A stretch of 64,000 bases of DNA from Caldimonas thermodepolymerans (GCF_015476235.1 NZ_CP064338.1:2480001-2544000), one strand, 5' to 3'. Shown: positions 10,753 through 20,516, counted from the first letter of the stretch. Notes: generated by a model from the sequence alone, not told the origin. Translations and numbers: made by a program.

Positions 10753-11895
10753 TTGAAACGCGCGTTGAAATGGGCGTTGCCCCTGCTGCTGATCCTGCTG
10801 CTGGCGCTGCTGGTCGGGCGCGGCCTGTCGGCCCGCAAGGCCGAGCAGGTCCAGGCGGCGGTGCCGCGCGCCCAGCCGACGCTGGACCTCGCCGCGACCG
10901 ACGTGATCGAGGTGCAAAGGCAATCGCTGGTGCGCACGCTGGCGATCTCCGGCGAGGTCAAGGCGGTGCAGACGGCGGTGGTCAAGGCCAAGGTCGCCGC
11001 CGAGGTGCGCGAGCTGAGCGTGCGCGAGGGCGACACCGTCCGCGCCGGGCAGGTGCTGGGCCGCCTGGACGACACCGAATACGCCGCGCGGCTGCGCCAG
11101 GCGCGCGAGCAGGCGGCTTCGGCGCAGGCGCAGCTGGACATCGCCGAGCGCACGCTGGCCAACAACCGCGCACTGGTCGAGCAGGGCTTCATCTCGAAGA
11201 ACGCCCTGGACACCTCGGTCTCCAACGCCGCGGCGGCACGCGCGTCGCTGCTGGCCGCGCAGGCGAACATCGACCTGGCGCGCAAGGCCATGGAGGACAC
11301 GGTGCTGCGCGCACCGATCGCCGGGCAGGTCGCCCAGCGCCTGGTGCAGCCGGGCGAGCGCGTCGCCGTGGACACCAAGCTGCTCGAGGTGGTGGACCTG
11401 TCCGAGATCGAGCTGGCCGCGGCGCTCGCGCCCGAGGACGTCGGTGCGGTGCGCATCGGGCAGCAGGCCCTGCTGAAGGTCGACGGCCTGGCCGAGCCGG
11501 TGCGCGCCAGGGTGGCGCGCATCAACCCCGGCACCCAGCCCGGCACGCGCGCGGTGATGGTCTATTTCGCGGTCGAGGCGCACCCGGACCTGCGCCACGG
11601 GCTGTTCGCGACCGGCACGCTGGAGCTGGAACGCCAGGAAGCGGTCGCGATCCCCGAATCGGCAGTACGGCTGGACCAGCCCCTGCCCTACGTGCTCGTG
11701 GTGGCCGACGGGCGCGTCTTGCAGCGGCCGGTCACGCTGGGCGCGCGCGGCTCCACCGAGGCCGGCGGCCCGCCGCTGGTGATCGTGACCGAAGGCCTGC
11801 AGGCGGGCGAGCGCATCCTGGCCGGCAGCGTCGGCCTGGTGCGCGACGGCACCCCGGTCAAGCTGACGGCCGTGGCGCCGGCCTCCAGCCACTGA
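10753..11895 (+). CDS. RND efflux periplasmic adaptor (membrane fusion protein)
   Basis: A 380-residue HlyD/AcrA-type adaptor linking the inner-membrane pump to an outer-membrane channel. It has one N-terminal membrane anchor (LPLLLILLLALLVG, residues ~10-25), a first lipoyl half (EVRELSVREGDTVRAGQVLG), an alpha-helical hairpin (~residues 110-180), the second lipoyl half (VLRAPIAGQVAQRLVQPGER), then beta-barrel and membrane-proximal domains. No lipobox is seen. The start is a TTG at 10753, supported by GGAG 8 bases upstream; no in-frame ATG fits. The next gene, the pump, begins 15 bases after the stop. Confidence 0.9.
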   Translation: MKRALKWALPLLLILLLALLVGRGLSARKAEQVQAAVPRAQPTLDLAATDVIEVQRQSLVRTLAISGEVKAVQTAVVKAKVAAEVRELSVREGDTVRAGQVLGRLDDTEYAARLRQAREQAASAQAQLDIAERTLANNRALVEQGFISKNALDTSVSNAAAARASLLAAQANIDLARKAMEDTVLRAPIAGQVAQRLVQPGERVAVDTKLLEVVDLSEIELAAALAPEDVGAVRIGQQALLKVDGLAEPVRARVARINPGTQPGTRAVMVYFAVEAHPDLRHGLFATGTLELERQEAVAIPESAVRLDQPLPYVLVVADGRVLQRPVTLGARGSTEAGGPPLVIVTEGLQAGERILAGSVGLVRDGTPVKLTAVAPASSH

Positions 11896-11910
11896 CGCGC
11901 GGCACCGGCC

Positions 11911-14900
11911 ATGTGGTTCACCCGCGTCTCGATCGCCAACCCCGTGCTCGCCACGATGGTGATGCTCGCCTTCGTGGTCCTCGGGGTGTTCTCGTACCAG
12001 CGGCTCAAGGTCGACCAGTTCCCGGACATCGAGTTCCCGATCGTCGTGGTGCAGGTCGACTACCCCGGCGCCTCGCCGGAGATCGTCGAGACCGAGGTCA
12101 GCAAGAAGATCGAGGAGGCGGTCAACTCGATCGCCGGCATCAACGAGCTGTACTCGCGCTCCTATGACGGCAGCTCGGTGGTCATCATCCAGTTCAACCT
12201 CGATGTCGACGGCCGCAAGGCCGCCGAGGACGTGCGCGAGAAGATCGCCGCGATCCGCCCGACGCTGCGCGACGAGGTCGAGGAGCCGCGCGTGCTGCGC
12301 TTCGACCCGGCCTCGCGCCCGATCTACACGCTGGCGCTGACGTCCCCCGACGGCTCGCGCAGCCCGGTGGACCTGACCACCTACGCCGACCAGGTGGTCA
12401 AGAAGCGGCTCGAGAACGTGCGCGGCGTCGGCTCGGTGACGCTGGTGGGCGGCGTCAAGCGCGAGATCAACATCTACCTGCGCCCCGACGCGATGGAGGC
12501 GCTGGGCGTCAGCGTCGACCAGGTCATCAGCGCGGTGCGCACCGAGAACCAGGACCTGCCTGCCGGCGCGCTGCGCTCGCTCGAGAGCGAGCGCGTGGTG
12601 CAGGTCACCGGGCGCCTGCAGCGGCCCGAGGACTTCAAGCAGATCGTCGTCGCGCGCAAGGTGGCCAACGGCAGCATCGTGCCGGTGAAGCTGTGGCAGG
12701 TCGCCGACGTGGTCGACGGCCCGCAGGAGCTCGAGAGCCTGGCGCTCTACAACGGCCAGCGCACGCTGGCACTGGACGTGCTCAAGGCCCAGGGCGAGAA
12801 CACCATCGACGTGGTCGACGGCCTGAACGCCGTGGTCGAGGCGTTGCGGCCCGAACTGCCGCCCGGCATGGCGGTCGAGGTGGTGCGCGACAACGCGCGC
12901 CCGATCCGCGTCGCGGTCCAGAACGTGCGCCAGACGCTGATCGAGGGCGCGGTGCTGACGGTGCTGATCGTCTTCCTGTTCCTCAACTCGTGGCGCTCGA
13001 CGGTCATCACCGGCCTGACCCTGCCGATCGCGCTGATCGGCACCTTCCTGTTCATGTACTGGTTCGGCTTCTCGATCAACATGATCACGCTGATGGCGCT
13101 GAGCCTGTGCGTGGGCCTGCTGATCGACGACGCCATCGTCGTGCGCGAGAACATCGTGCGCCATGCCCAGATGGGCAAGGATGCGCGCCAGGCGGCGCTG
13201 GACGGCACGCAGGAGATCGGACTGGCGGTGCTGGCCACCACGCTGTCCATCGTCGCGGTGTTCCTGCCTATCGGCTTCATGGGCGGCATCATCGGCCGCT
13301 TCTTCCACCAGTTCGGCATCACCATCGTCGCGGCGGTGCTGATCTCGATGTTCGTCAGCTTCACGCTGGACCCGATGCTCTCCAGCGTCTGGCACGACCC
13401 GGCGGTGCACGGCGGCAGCGGCGGCAAGCCGGCATCGCTGTACGACCGCACGCTGGGGCGGCTGACCGCCGCGGTGGACCGCTTCTCGCACTGGCTGGGC
13501 GAGGTCTACCAGCACATCCTCGGCTGGTCGCTGAAGCACAAGGCCGCCACGCTCGGCATCGCGCTCGCCACCCTGGTGGCCAGCTTCGCGCTGGTTCCGG
13601 TGCTGGGCACCGAGTTCGTGCCCAAGGCCGACTTCTCGGAGACCACCGTCAGCTTCTACACGCCGGCCGGCTCGTCGATCGAGGTCACCGAGGCCAAGGC
13701 GCGCCAGGTCGACGCCATCCTGCGCGAGTACCCCGAGGTGCGCTACACGCTGATGACGATCAACACCGGTGCCGCCCAGGGGAAGAACTACGCGACCGCC
13801 TACGTGCGCCTGGTCGACCGCGACCAGCGCACGCGCGACGTGGACCGCATGTCGGTGGAGCTGCGCGAGCGCCTGGCGCGCGTGCCGGGCATCACGGTCA
13901 CCCACGTCGGCCTGCTCGACCCGGTGGGCGGGCAGAAACCCATCTCGCTGTCGATCCAGGGCACCGACCTGCAGGAGCTGCAGCGCCTGACCCGCGACCT
14001 GCTCGCCCGGCTGCGCGAGATCCCCGGGCTGGTCGACATCGACACCTCCATGAAGGACGACAAGCCGACGGTGGACGTCAACGTCCGCCGCGAGGCGGCC
14101 GCCGACCTGGGCTTGGGCGTGGGCAGCATCACCGCGACGCTGCGCGCGCTGGTGGCGGGCGAGACCACCGGCAACTGGCGCGCTGCCGACGACCAGAGCT
14201 ACGACGTCAAGGTGCGGCTGCGCCCCGACTCGCGCCAGGCCCTGGCCGACATCGCGCGCCTGGGCCTGACGGTGCCGGCGGCCGACGGCAGCACGCGCAT
14301 CGTGCGGCTGTCGCAGGTGGCCGACGTGGTGCCCTCCTCCGGGCCGACGCAGATCAACCGGCGCGACCTCAGCCGCGAGGTCGAGATCACCGCGAACGTC
14401 TCGGGCCGCTCGCTCGGCGAGGTCTCGGCCGACATCCGCCGCGTGCTGGCGGAACAGGCCTTCCCGCCCGGCTACCGCTCGCGCTTCGGCGGCTCCACCA
14501 AGGACATGCAGGAATCGTTCGGCTACGCGCTGTCGGCGCTGGCGCTGGCGGTGATCTTCATCTACATGATCCTCGCCTCGCAGTTCAAGAGCTTCCTGCA
14601 GCCCATCGCGCTGATGTCCTCGCTGCCGCTGACGCTGATCGGCGTGGTGCTGATCCTGCTGCTGTTCCGCTCCTCGCTGAACCTGTTCTCGATCATCGGC
14701 GTGATCATGCTGATGGGCCTGGTGACCAAGAACGCGATCCTGCTGGTCGACTTCGCCAACCGCGCCCGCGAAGGCCACAGCGCCGAGGGGCTGGACGGGC
14801 GGCAACTCGACCGCGAGGCGGCCCTGCTGATGGCCGCCCGGGTGCGCCTGCGTCCGATCATGATGACGACGCTGGCGATGGTGTTCGGCATGGTGCCGCT

Positions 14901-15105
14901 GGCCTTCGCGCTGACCGAAGGCTCGGAGCAGCGCGCGCCGATGGGCCAGGCGGTGATCGGCGGGGTGATCACCTCGTCGCTGCTGACCCTGGTCGTGGTG
15001 CCGGTCGTCTACTGCTACCTGGACGACCTGGGCACCTGGCTCAAGCGCAAGCTCGGGGGCCGCGGGGCGCCTGCCGCACAGGTTCTGACAGGTGAGGCGA
15101 AATAA
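11911..15105 (+). CDS. RND-family multidrug efflux permease
   Basis: A 1064-residue proton-driven pump of the HAE1/AcrB class, full length. The N-terminal helix (ANPVLATMVMLAFVVLGVFS) is followed by porter domains (PGASPEIVETEVSKKIEEAV), membrane helices 2-6 with the proton-relay pair Asp406-Asp407 in GLLIDDAIVVREN, a second porter region and helices 8-12 (VFGMVPLAFALTEGSEQRAP). Together with the adaptor upstream and the TolC-type channel at 16356 it can form a full tripartite exporter. The substrate is not predictable; the sequence is nearer to MexF/MdtB-like pumps than to metal (CusA) pumps, since no Met cluster stands out. Confidence 0.92.
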   Translation: MWFTRVSIANPVLATMVMLAFVVLGVFSYQRLKVDQFPDIEFPIVVVQVDYPGASPEIVETEVSKKIEEAVNSIAGINELYSRSYDGSSVVIIQFNLDVDGRKAAEDVREKIAAIRPTLRDEVEEPRVLRFDPASRPIYTLALTSPDGSRSPVDLTTYADQVVKKRLENVRGVGSVTLVGGVKREINIYLRPDAMEALGVSVDQVISAVRTENQDLPAGALRSLESERVVQVTGRLQRPEDFKQIVVARKVANGSIVPVKLWQVADVVDGPQELESLALYNGQRTLALDVLKAQGENTIDVVDGLNAVVEALRPELPPGMAVEVVRDNARPIRVAVQNVRQTLIEGAVLTVLIVFLFLNSWRSTVITGLTLPIALIGTFLFMYWFGFSINMITLMALSLCVGLLIDDAIVVRENIVRHAQMGKDARQAALDGTQEIGLAVLATTLSIVAVFLPIGFMGGIIGRFFHQFGITIVAAVLISMFVSFTLDPMLSSVWHDPAVHGGSGGKPASLYDRTLGRLTAAVDRFSHWLGEVYQHILGWSLKHKAATLGIALATLVASFALVPVLGTEFVPKADFSETTVSFYTPAGSSIEVTEAKARQVDAILREYPEVRYTLMTINTGAAQGKNYATAYVRLVDRDQRTRDVDRMSVELRERLARVPGITVTHVGLLDPVGGQKPISLSIQGTDLQELQRLTRDLLARLREIPGLVDIDTSMKDDKPTVDVNVRREAAADLGLGVGSITATLRALVAGETTGNWRAADDQSYDVKVRLRPDSRQALADIARLGLTVPAADGSTRIVRLSQVADVVPSSGPTQINRRDLSREVEITANVSGRSLGEVSADIRRVLAEQAFPPGYRSRFGGSTKDMQESFGYALSALALAVIFIYMILASQFKSFLQPIALMSSLPLTLIGVVLILLLFRSSLNLFSIIGVIMLMGLVTKNAILLVDFANRAREGHSAEGLDGRQLDREAALLMAARVRLRPIMMTTLAMVFGMVPLAFALTEGSEQRAPMGQAVIGGVITSSLLTLVVVPVVYCYLDDLGTWLKRKLGGRGAPAAQVLTGEAK

Positions 15106-15150
15106 AATGCTCGTTTTCCCTTCCTGCTCCCATCCTCCAGGACGGTCCAC

Positions 15151-15819
15151 ATGATGAACATCGAAAAAGCTCGCTTCAACATGATCGAACAGCAGATCCG
15201 CCCCTGGGAGGTGCTGGATCAGTCGGTGCTGTCGCTGCTGGCTGCGGTCAAGCGCGAGGAGTTCGTCCCTGCGGCCTACCGCTCGATGGCCTTCATGGAC
15301 CTGTGCGTGCCGCTGGCCGACGGCGGCTCGCAGGGCCGCTGCATGCTGGAACCCAAGGTCGAGGCCCGCATCCTGCAGGAACTGCACGTGCAGCCGCACG
15401 AGAAGGTGCTCGAGATCGGCGCCGGCTCGGGCTACATGGCCGCCCTGCTGGGCCGCAAGGCGCAGCGCGTGCTGACGCTGGAGATCGACGCCGAGCTGGC
15501 GAGGATGGCCACCGACAACCTCAAGCGCGCCGGCATCGGCAACGTCGAGGTGCGCCATGCCGACGGCTCGCGCGGGCCACAGGCCGACGGCCCGTTCGAC
15601 GTCATCGTCGCCTCCGGCTCGGTGGCCACCGTGCCGCAGGTGCTGCTGGACCAGCTCAAGGTCGGCGGCCGCCTGGCGGCCATCGTCGGGACGGAACCGA
15701 TCATGCGCGCGGTGGTCGTCACCCGCGTGGACGAGCACGCCTTCCGCACCGTCGAGATCTTCGACACGGTCGCGCCGCGGCTGCTCGGCTTCGAAGAGCC
15801 GCCCAAGTTCAAGTTCTGA
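15151..15819 (+). CDS. Protein-L-isoaspartate O-methyltransferase-like protein
   Basis: A 222-residue SAM-dependent methyltransferase of the PCMT fold. The SAM motif EKVLEIGAGSGYMAALLG is intact near residue 82 and later strands (FDVIVASGSVATVPQVLLDQ) follow the family. In place of the usual GQTIS-x-P active-site loop of isoaspartate repair enzymes it reads GGSQGRCMLEPKVEAR, so repair activity is doubtful. It lies between the RND pump and a rhodanese/TolC pair on the same strand, with a 45-base gap before it. I give no symbol because the reaction is uncertain. Confidence 0.8.
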   Translation: MMNIEKARFNMIEQQIRPWEVLDQSVLSLLAAVKREEFVPAAYRSMAFMDLCVPLADGGSQGRCMLEPKVEARILQELHVQPHEKVLEIGAGSGYMAALLGRKAQRVLTLEIDAELARMATDNLKRAGIGNVEVRHADGSRGPQADGPFDVIVASGSVATVPQVLLDQLKVGGRLAAIVGTEPIMRAVVVTRVDEHAFRTVEIFDTVAPRLLGFEEPPKFKF

Positions 15820-15964
15820 TGCACCGCCCCCGACCCGTCCCCCACGTGGGCTCCGCCGGGGGCACCCTCCTCCTGGCATTCCCGCCTGCGGCGCCCGGCC
15901 TGCGCGGCCCCGCCCGCCGCGGCGATGCCTGCCGCCGACAGCCCTGAGACGAACGAGGTCCACG

Positions 15965-16306
15965 ATGCTGCGCCAGCTCACCGCTCACGAGGTCCGGGAC
16001 CTGCTCGCCACGGCTGCCGGCGACGACGCGCCGCAGCTGCTGGACGTGCGCGAACCCTGGGAGGTGGCTGTCGCGGCCATCGATCCCGGCCGCGCCACCG
16101 CCCTGCACATCCCGATGCAGGAGATCCCCGCGCGGCAGTCCGAGATCGATCCCGAGCGCACCGTCGTCTGCGTCTGTCACCACGGCATGCGCAGCCTGCA
16201 TGTGGCGCACTACCTTGCACGGCAGGGCTACGACGACGTCGTCAACCTGCACGGCGGCATCGACGCCTGGTCGCAGCAGGTCGACCCCGGCGTGCCGCGA
16301 TACTGA
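15965..16306 (+). CDS. Rhodanese-like sulfurtransferase
   Basis: A single-domain rhodanese of 113 residues. It begins MLRQLTAHEVRDLL and carries LLDVREPWEV and the active-site loop CHHGMRS with the sulfur-carrying Cys near residue 70, then the C-terminal NLHGGIDAWS. It would carry a persulfide in the cytoplasm; the partner is unknown. The start at 15965 has GAGG 6 bases upstream. It stands 49 bases before the tolC-type gene and 145 bases after the PCMT-like gene. Confidence 0.9.
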   Translation: MLRQLTAHEVRDLLATAAGDDAPQLLDVREPWEVAVAAIDPGRATALHIPMQEIPARQSEIDPERTVVCVCHHGMRSLHVAHYLARQGYDDVVNLHGGIDAWSQQVDPGVPRY

Positions 16307-16355
16307 GTTCCGCCCGTCCCGAGACCTCCGCGAAATGCAACAACAAGGAAGCACC

Positions 16356-17717
16356 ATGTTCGAGCGCGTCCAACCGCCCTCCTCCCGTCCCGCCCGCCCA
16401 TGGTCGAGCCGCGTGATGCGGTCCGTGGCAGGGGGCCTCGTCGCCCTGCTGGCAGCCGGTGCGGTGCAGGCGCAGAGCCTGCTGGAGGTCTACAACGCGG
16501 CGCGCAACTACGACGCCACCTACCTGGCCGCGCGCGCCGAGGCCGAGTCGGCCCAGTACGCCGCCGAGCAGGCCTATGCGCTGCGCCGCCCGAGCGTCGG
16601 GCTGTCCGCCGGTATCAGCCGCAGCGAGACCGATCCGCCGGTGGGCAACGACCGCGAGACCACCACCCGCCAGGCCGCGCTGCAGGCCACCCAGCCGCTC
16701 TTCAACCGCGCCAACGGCGTCAGCATCGAGCAGGCCGAGCGTGCGCTGGAGATCGCCCGCGCCCGGCTGGAGACCGCCGAGCAGGACCTGATCGTGCGCG
16801 TCGCGCAGGCCTACTTCAACGTGCTCGCCGCGCGCGACACGCTGGCTTCGGCGCAGGCCAACAAGGCGGCCATCTCCGAACAGCTGGCCTCGGCCAAGCG
16901 CAACTTCGAGGTCGGCACCGCGACCATCACCGACACCCGCGAGGCGCAGGCCCGCTTCGACCTGGCCACCGCGCAGGAGATCGCGGCGCAGAACAACCTG
17001 GAGATCGCCCAGGCGGCGCTGAACCAGCTGGTCGGCCGCAACGACGTCGACCCGCGCCCGCTGGCCGCGCCGGTCTCGCTGCCCTCGCTGGCGGCCGGCA
17101 CCGAACAGGACTGGGTGCAGCGCAGCGAGAACGCACCCGGCGTGCGCCAGGCCGCGCTCGCCCTGCAGATCGCCGAGCTGGAGACCGAAAAGGCCCGCGC
17201 CGGGCACCTGCCCACGCTGGACCTGGTCGGCGAGGTAGGTCGCAGCAGCGTGACCAGCAACAACCCCCAGCAGCCCTCGGGCCACTACGGCAGCACCAGC
17301 GTCGGCGTGCAGCTGCGCCTGCCGCTGTTCGCCGGCTTCGCGGTGCAGAACCGCGTGCGCGAGACCCTGGCCCTGGAAGAAAAGTCCCGCAACGAGCTGG
17401 ACGCGGCGCGCCGCCAGGTGGCGCTGGCCACGCGCCAGGCGTACTCCAGCGTGCAGTCGGGCCTGGCCCAGGTGCGCGCGCTGGAAGCGGCCGAAGCGTC
17501 GAGCAAGCTGGCGCTGGAAGCCACCCAGCTCGGCTACAAGGTCGGCGTGCGCGTGAACCTGGACGTGCTCAACGCCCAGACCCAGCTGTTCAACACGCAA
17601 AGCGAGCTGGCCCAGGCGCGCTACAACGTGCTGGTCGGCAGCCTGCGCCTGCGCCAGGCCGCCGGCGTCCTGGCCCCGGACGACCTCGCGCCGATCAACG
17701 CGCTGCTGGCGCCCTGA
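16356..17717 (+). CDS. tolC: TolC-family outer membrane efflux channel
   Basis: Outer-membrane and periplasmic channel of tripartite exporters. The protein has 453 residues. The N-terminal segment [20 protein letters not shown] (from residue 21) is a clear signal peptide, so the ATG at 16356 adds a 20-residue lead and the ATG at 16416 is a real alternative. Two tandem TolC repeats follow: SLLEVYNAARNYDATYLAAR early on, and the second from about residue 245. Typical coiled-coil text (VRVAQAYFNVLAARDTLASA) is present. Its stop overlaps the convergent waaA by 23 bases. It probably serves the RND pump upstream and other exporters. Confidence 0.93.
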   Translation: MFERVQPPSSRPARPWSSRVMRSVAGGLVALLAAGAVQAQSLLEVYNAARNYDATYLAARAEAESAQYAAEQAYALRRPSVGLSAGISRSETDPPVGNDRETTTRQAALQATQPLFNRANGVSIEQAERALEIARARLETAEQDLIVRVAQAYFNVLAARDTLASAQANKAAISEQLASAKRNFEVGTATITDTREAQARFDLATAQEIAAQNNLEIAQAALNQLVGRNDVDPRPLAAPVSLPSLAAGTEQDWVQRSENAPGVRQAALALQIAELETEKARAGHLPTLDLVGEVGRSSVTSNNPQQPSGHYGSTSVGVQLRLPLFAGFAVQNRVRETLALEEKSRNELDAARRQVALATRQAYSSVQSGLAQVRALEAAEASSKLALEATQLGYKVGVRVNLDVLNAQTQLFNTQSELAQARYNVLVGSLRLRQAAGVLAPDDLAPINALLAP

Positions 17718-18993
17718 GGCGCGGCGCGACCAGCGCCGCGATGCGCTGCGCCATCGTGCGCGCGGCGCCGCGGTGGGCGGTGGCGAAAGCGACCGCCTGC
17801 CGCGACATTGCCTCGCGCTCGGCAGGTGCAGCCACCAGCGCGCAGGCCAGCGGCACCGCTTGCTCCAGGTCCGCCACCCGGCGCGCCGCCCCCGCCTCCA
17901 GCGACAGCTCGGCCGCCTCGGCAAAGTTGAAGGTGTGCGGGCCCATCACCACGGGGCAGCCGCAGGCGGCCGCCTCGATCAGGTTCTGGCCGCCCAGCGG
18001 CGCGAAGCTGCCGCCCAGCAGGGCCACGTCGGCCGCCGCGTAGTAGGCCGGCATCTCCCCGATCGAGTCGCCCAGCCAGACGTCCGCGTCCGCGGACGGC
18101 GGGGCGGTCTCGCTGCGCCGTGCAAGCCGCAGGCCGGCCGCACGCACCTGCTGCGCCACCTCGTCGAAGCGTTGCGGATGCCGCGGCACCAGCAGCAGCA
18201 GCGGCCGCGGCGCAGACCGCACCTGCCAGGCCGCGAGCAACGGCGCCTCCTCCCCTTCGCGGGTGCTGGCCGCCAGCACCACCGCCCGCTCGCCCAGCGC
18301 GGCGCGCCACCGGCGGCCGCGCTCGAGCAGCTCGGGCGCGGGGCTCATGTCGAACTTCAGGTTGCCGCAGACCTCGACCTGCGCGGCGCCGGCCGCGCGC
18401 AGCCGTGCGGCATCGCCCGGCGTCTGCGCCAGCACGAGGTCGATCGCCTCGACGGCCGGGCGCATCAGCGCGGCGAGCCGCTGCCCGCGGCGCAGGCTCT
18501 TCTCGCTCAGCCGCGCATTGGCCAGCACCATCGGCACGCCGGCCGCGCGCGCGGCGTGCAGCAGGTTGGGCCAGACCTCGGTTTCCATCAGCACGCCGAC
18601 CGCCGGCCGGAACTGCGCGAAGAAGCGCCGCACCGCCGCCGGCGTGTCGTACGGCAGCCAGGTCTGCACGTCGCCGGGCTGCAGCAGGGCCTGCCCGGCC
18701 TCGCGGCCGGTGGCCGTGCCATGGGTCAGCAGCAGCCGCATGCCGGGCAGCTGCTCGCGCAGCGCGGCCACCAGGCTGGCGGCCGCGCGCGTCTCGCCCA
18801 GCGAGACCCCGTGCACCCAGACCCAGCCCTGCGAGGGCGGCTGCGGGTAACGGCCCAGCCGTTCGGCGATCGCATGGCGGTACGGCGGCTCCTCCCGCCC
18901 GCGCCACCACAGCTTGAGCAGGTAGGCTGGCGTCAGCAGCGACAGCAGCAGGGAATAGGCGTGACGGGCCACGCCGTGGCGCACCGCGCTCAA
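17695..18993 (-). CDS. waaA: 3-deoxy-D-manno-octulosonic acid (Kdo) transferase
   Basis: Adds Kdo from CMP-Kdo to the lipid A precursor at the inner membrane, essential for LPS. The protein has 432 residues. An N-terminal membrane anchor (AYSLLLSLLTPAYLLKLWWR) is followed by a GT-B glycosyltransferase with VHGVSLGETRAA, METEVWPNLL and, near the end, GGSFAPLGGQNLIEAAACG. The start is a TTG at 18993 preceded by GGAGG with 6-base spacing; later GTG codons lack a ribosome site. It lies downstream of the phosphomannomutase on the same strand, 131 bases apart. Confidence 0.93.
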   Translation of the reverse strand: MSAVRHGVARHAYSLLLSLLTPAYLLKLWWRGREEPPYRHAIAERLGRYPQPPSQGWVWVHGVSLGETRAAASLVAALREQLPGMRLLLTHGTATGREAGQALLQPGDVQTWLPYDTPAAVRRFFAQFRPAVGVLMETEVWPNLLHAARAAGVPMVLANARLSEKSLRRGQRLAALMRPAVEAIDLVLAQTPGDAARLRAAGAAQVEVCGNLKFDMSPAPELLERGRRWRAALGERAVVLAASTREGEEAPLLAAWQVRSAPRPLLLLVPRHPQRFDEVAQQVRAAGLRLARRSETAPPSADADVWLGDSIGEMPAYYAAADVALLGGSFAPLGGQNLIEAAACGCPVVMGPHTFNFAEAAELSLEAGAARRVADLEQAVPLACALVAAPAEREAMSRQAVAFATAHRGAARTMAQRIAALVAPRLRAPAAR

Positions 18994-19124
18994 GCGGGAC
19001 CTCCGGCGCGCCAGGGCGCAAGGAAAGCGGCCACGACGGGGCCGCGCACGGGCATCGGGAAACGGGAAAGCACGGCGCGATTGTCCACGAAACCGCCCCG
19101 CGGTCCGCGGCCTGCCGGGCCGCT

Positions 19125-20516
19125 TCAGTGGGCGCTGGCGCCCACCTGTGCGTCGGGCTTGACCGCACGCAGCGCGGCCAGGAACTGCATCTCGATGCGC
19201 TCCAGCGCCGCCTGGGTGTGCCCTTCGAAGCGCAGCACCAGCACCGGCGTCGTGTTGGACGCACGCACCAGCCCGAAACCGTCGTCGTACTCGGCACGGA
19301 TGCCGTCGATCGTGACGATCTCCTTCGCCCCTTCGAAGCGCGCGCCCTGCTCCACGCGCCGGCGCAGTTCCTCGATCACCCGGTGGTGCTCCCCCTCGGC
19401 GCAGGGGACGTTGAGTTCGGGCGTGCTGAAGCTGGTCGGCAGCGCGTCGAGCACCGCGCTCGCGTCGGCGTGGCGCGATAGGATCTCGAGCAGGCGTGCC
19501 GCGGTGTAGGTCGCGTCGTCGAAGCCGTACCAGCGCTCCTGGAAGAAGATGTGCCCGCTCATCTCCCCGGCGACCGGCGCACCGGTCTCCTTGAGCTTGG
19601 CCTTGACCAGCGAGTGCCCGGTCTTCCACATCAGCGGCACGCCGCCGGCCTCGCGGATCACCGAGGCCAGGCGCTGGGTGCACTTGACGTCGTAGATCAC
19701 CGTCGCCCCCGGATGGCGCGCCAGGATGTCCTGCGCGAACAGCATCAGCTGGCGGTCGGGGTAGATGATGTTGCCGTCGCGCGTGACCACGCCGAGGCGG
19801 TCGCCGTCGCCGTCGAAGGCCAGGCCCAGTTCGGCGCCGCTGTCCTTGACGGTGCGGATGAGCTCGGCCAGGTTCTCCGGCTTGGACGGGTCCGGGTGGT
19901 GGTTGGGGAAGTCGCCGTCGACCTCGGAGTACAGCTCGATCACCTCGCAGCCCAGCGCGCGCAGGATGCCGGGCGCCGAGGCACCGGGGATGCCGTTGCC
20001 CGAGTCGACGACGACCTTCATCGGGCGCGCCAGCTTCACGTCGCCGGTGATGCGGTCGCTGTATTCCTGCAGCACGTCGAGCCGGGTCAGCCCGCCCGCG
20101 CCGCTGGCGTAGTCCTCGCGCTCGATGCGCTGGCGCAGCGCCTGGATCTCCTCACCGTGGATCGCGCGGCCGGCCAGCACCATCTTGAAGCCGTTGTAGT
20201 CCTTCGGGTTGTGGCTGCCGGTCACCTGGATGCCGCAGCGGCAGCGGGTCGCCGCCACGTAGTAGGTCATCGGCGTGGTCACGGCCCCGAGCTCGATGAC
20301 GTCGACGCCGGTGCTGCGCAAGCCGCGGATCAGCGCAGCCGCCAGCGCCGGGCCGGACAGCCGGCCGTCCCGGCCCACCGCCACCGTCGTTTCGCCGGCC
20401 GCGCGGGCCTCGGTGCCGAAGGCACGTCCGAGGTGTTCGGCGACGGTTTCGTCCAGCGTCTGCCCGACGATGCCGCGTACGTCGTAAGCCTTGAAGATCG
20501 ATGCAGTGACTTTCAC
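19125..20516 (-). CDS. Phosphomannomutase/phosphoglucomutase
   Basis: Bifunctional hexose-phosphate mutase of the AlgC/ManB type that interconverts mannose or glucose 6- and 1-phosphates for LPS and exopolysaccharide precursors. The protein has 463 residues and opens KVTASIFKAYDVRGIVGQTL. The phosphoserine loop is QVTGSHNPKDYNGFK, the metal loop is LAFDGDGDRLGVV and the sugar loop is GEMSGHIFF; all are complete. The start is a GTG at 20516 with AGGGGAA about 11 bases upstream, a slightly long spacing. Mannose-specific use cannot be told from glucose use by eye. Confidence 0.92.
   Translation of the reverse strand: MKVTASIFKAYDVRGIVGQTLDETVAEHLGRAFGTEARAAGETTVAVGRDGRLSGPALAAALIRGLRSTGVDVIELGAVTTPMTYYVAATRCRCGIQVTGSHNPKDYNGFKMVLAGRAIHGEEIQALRQRIEREDYASGAGGLTRLDVLQEYSDRITGDVKLARPMKVVVDSGNGIPGASAPGILRALGCEVIELYSEVDGDFPNHHPDPSKPENLAELIRTVKDSGAELGLAFDGDGDRLGVVTRDGNIIYPDRQLMLFAQDILARHPGATVIYDVKCTQRLASVIREAGGVPLMWKTGHSLVKAKLKETGAPVAGEMSGHIFFQERWYGFDDATYTAARLLEILSRHADASAVLDALPTSFSTPELNVPCAEGEHHRVIEELRRRVEQGARFEGAKEIVTIDGIRAEYDDGFGLVRASNTTPVLVLRFEGHTQAALERIEMQFLAALRAVKPDAQVGASAH

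Noticed and set aside
10663-15981. A very long open frame on the minus strand opposite the adaptor, pump and methyltransferase genes
   Set aside because: It is an antisense shadow in high-GC DNA: the plus-strand proteins are clear family members, and the antisense text is His/Arg/Gln-rich with no domain.
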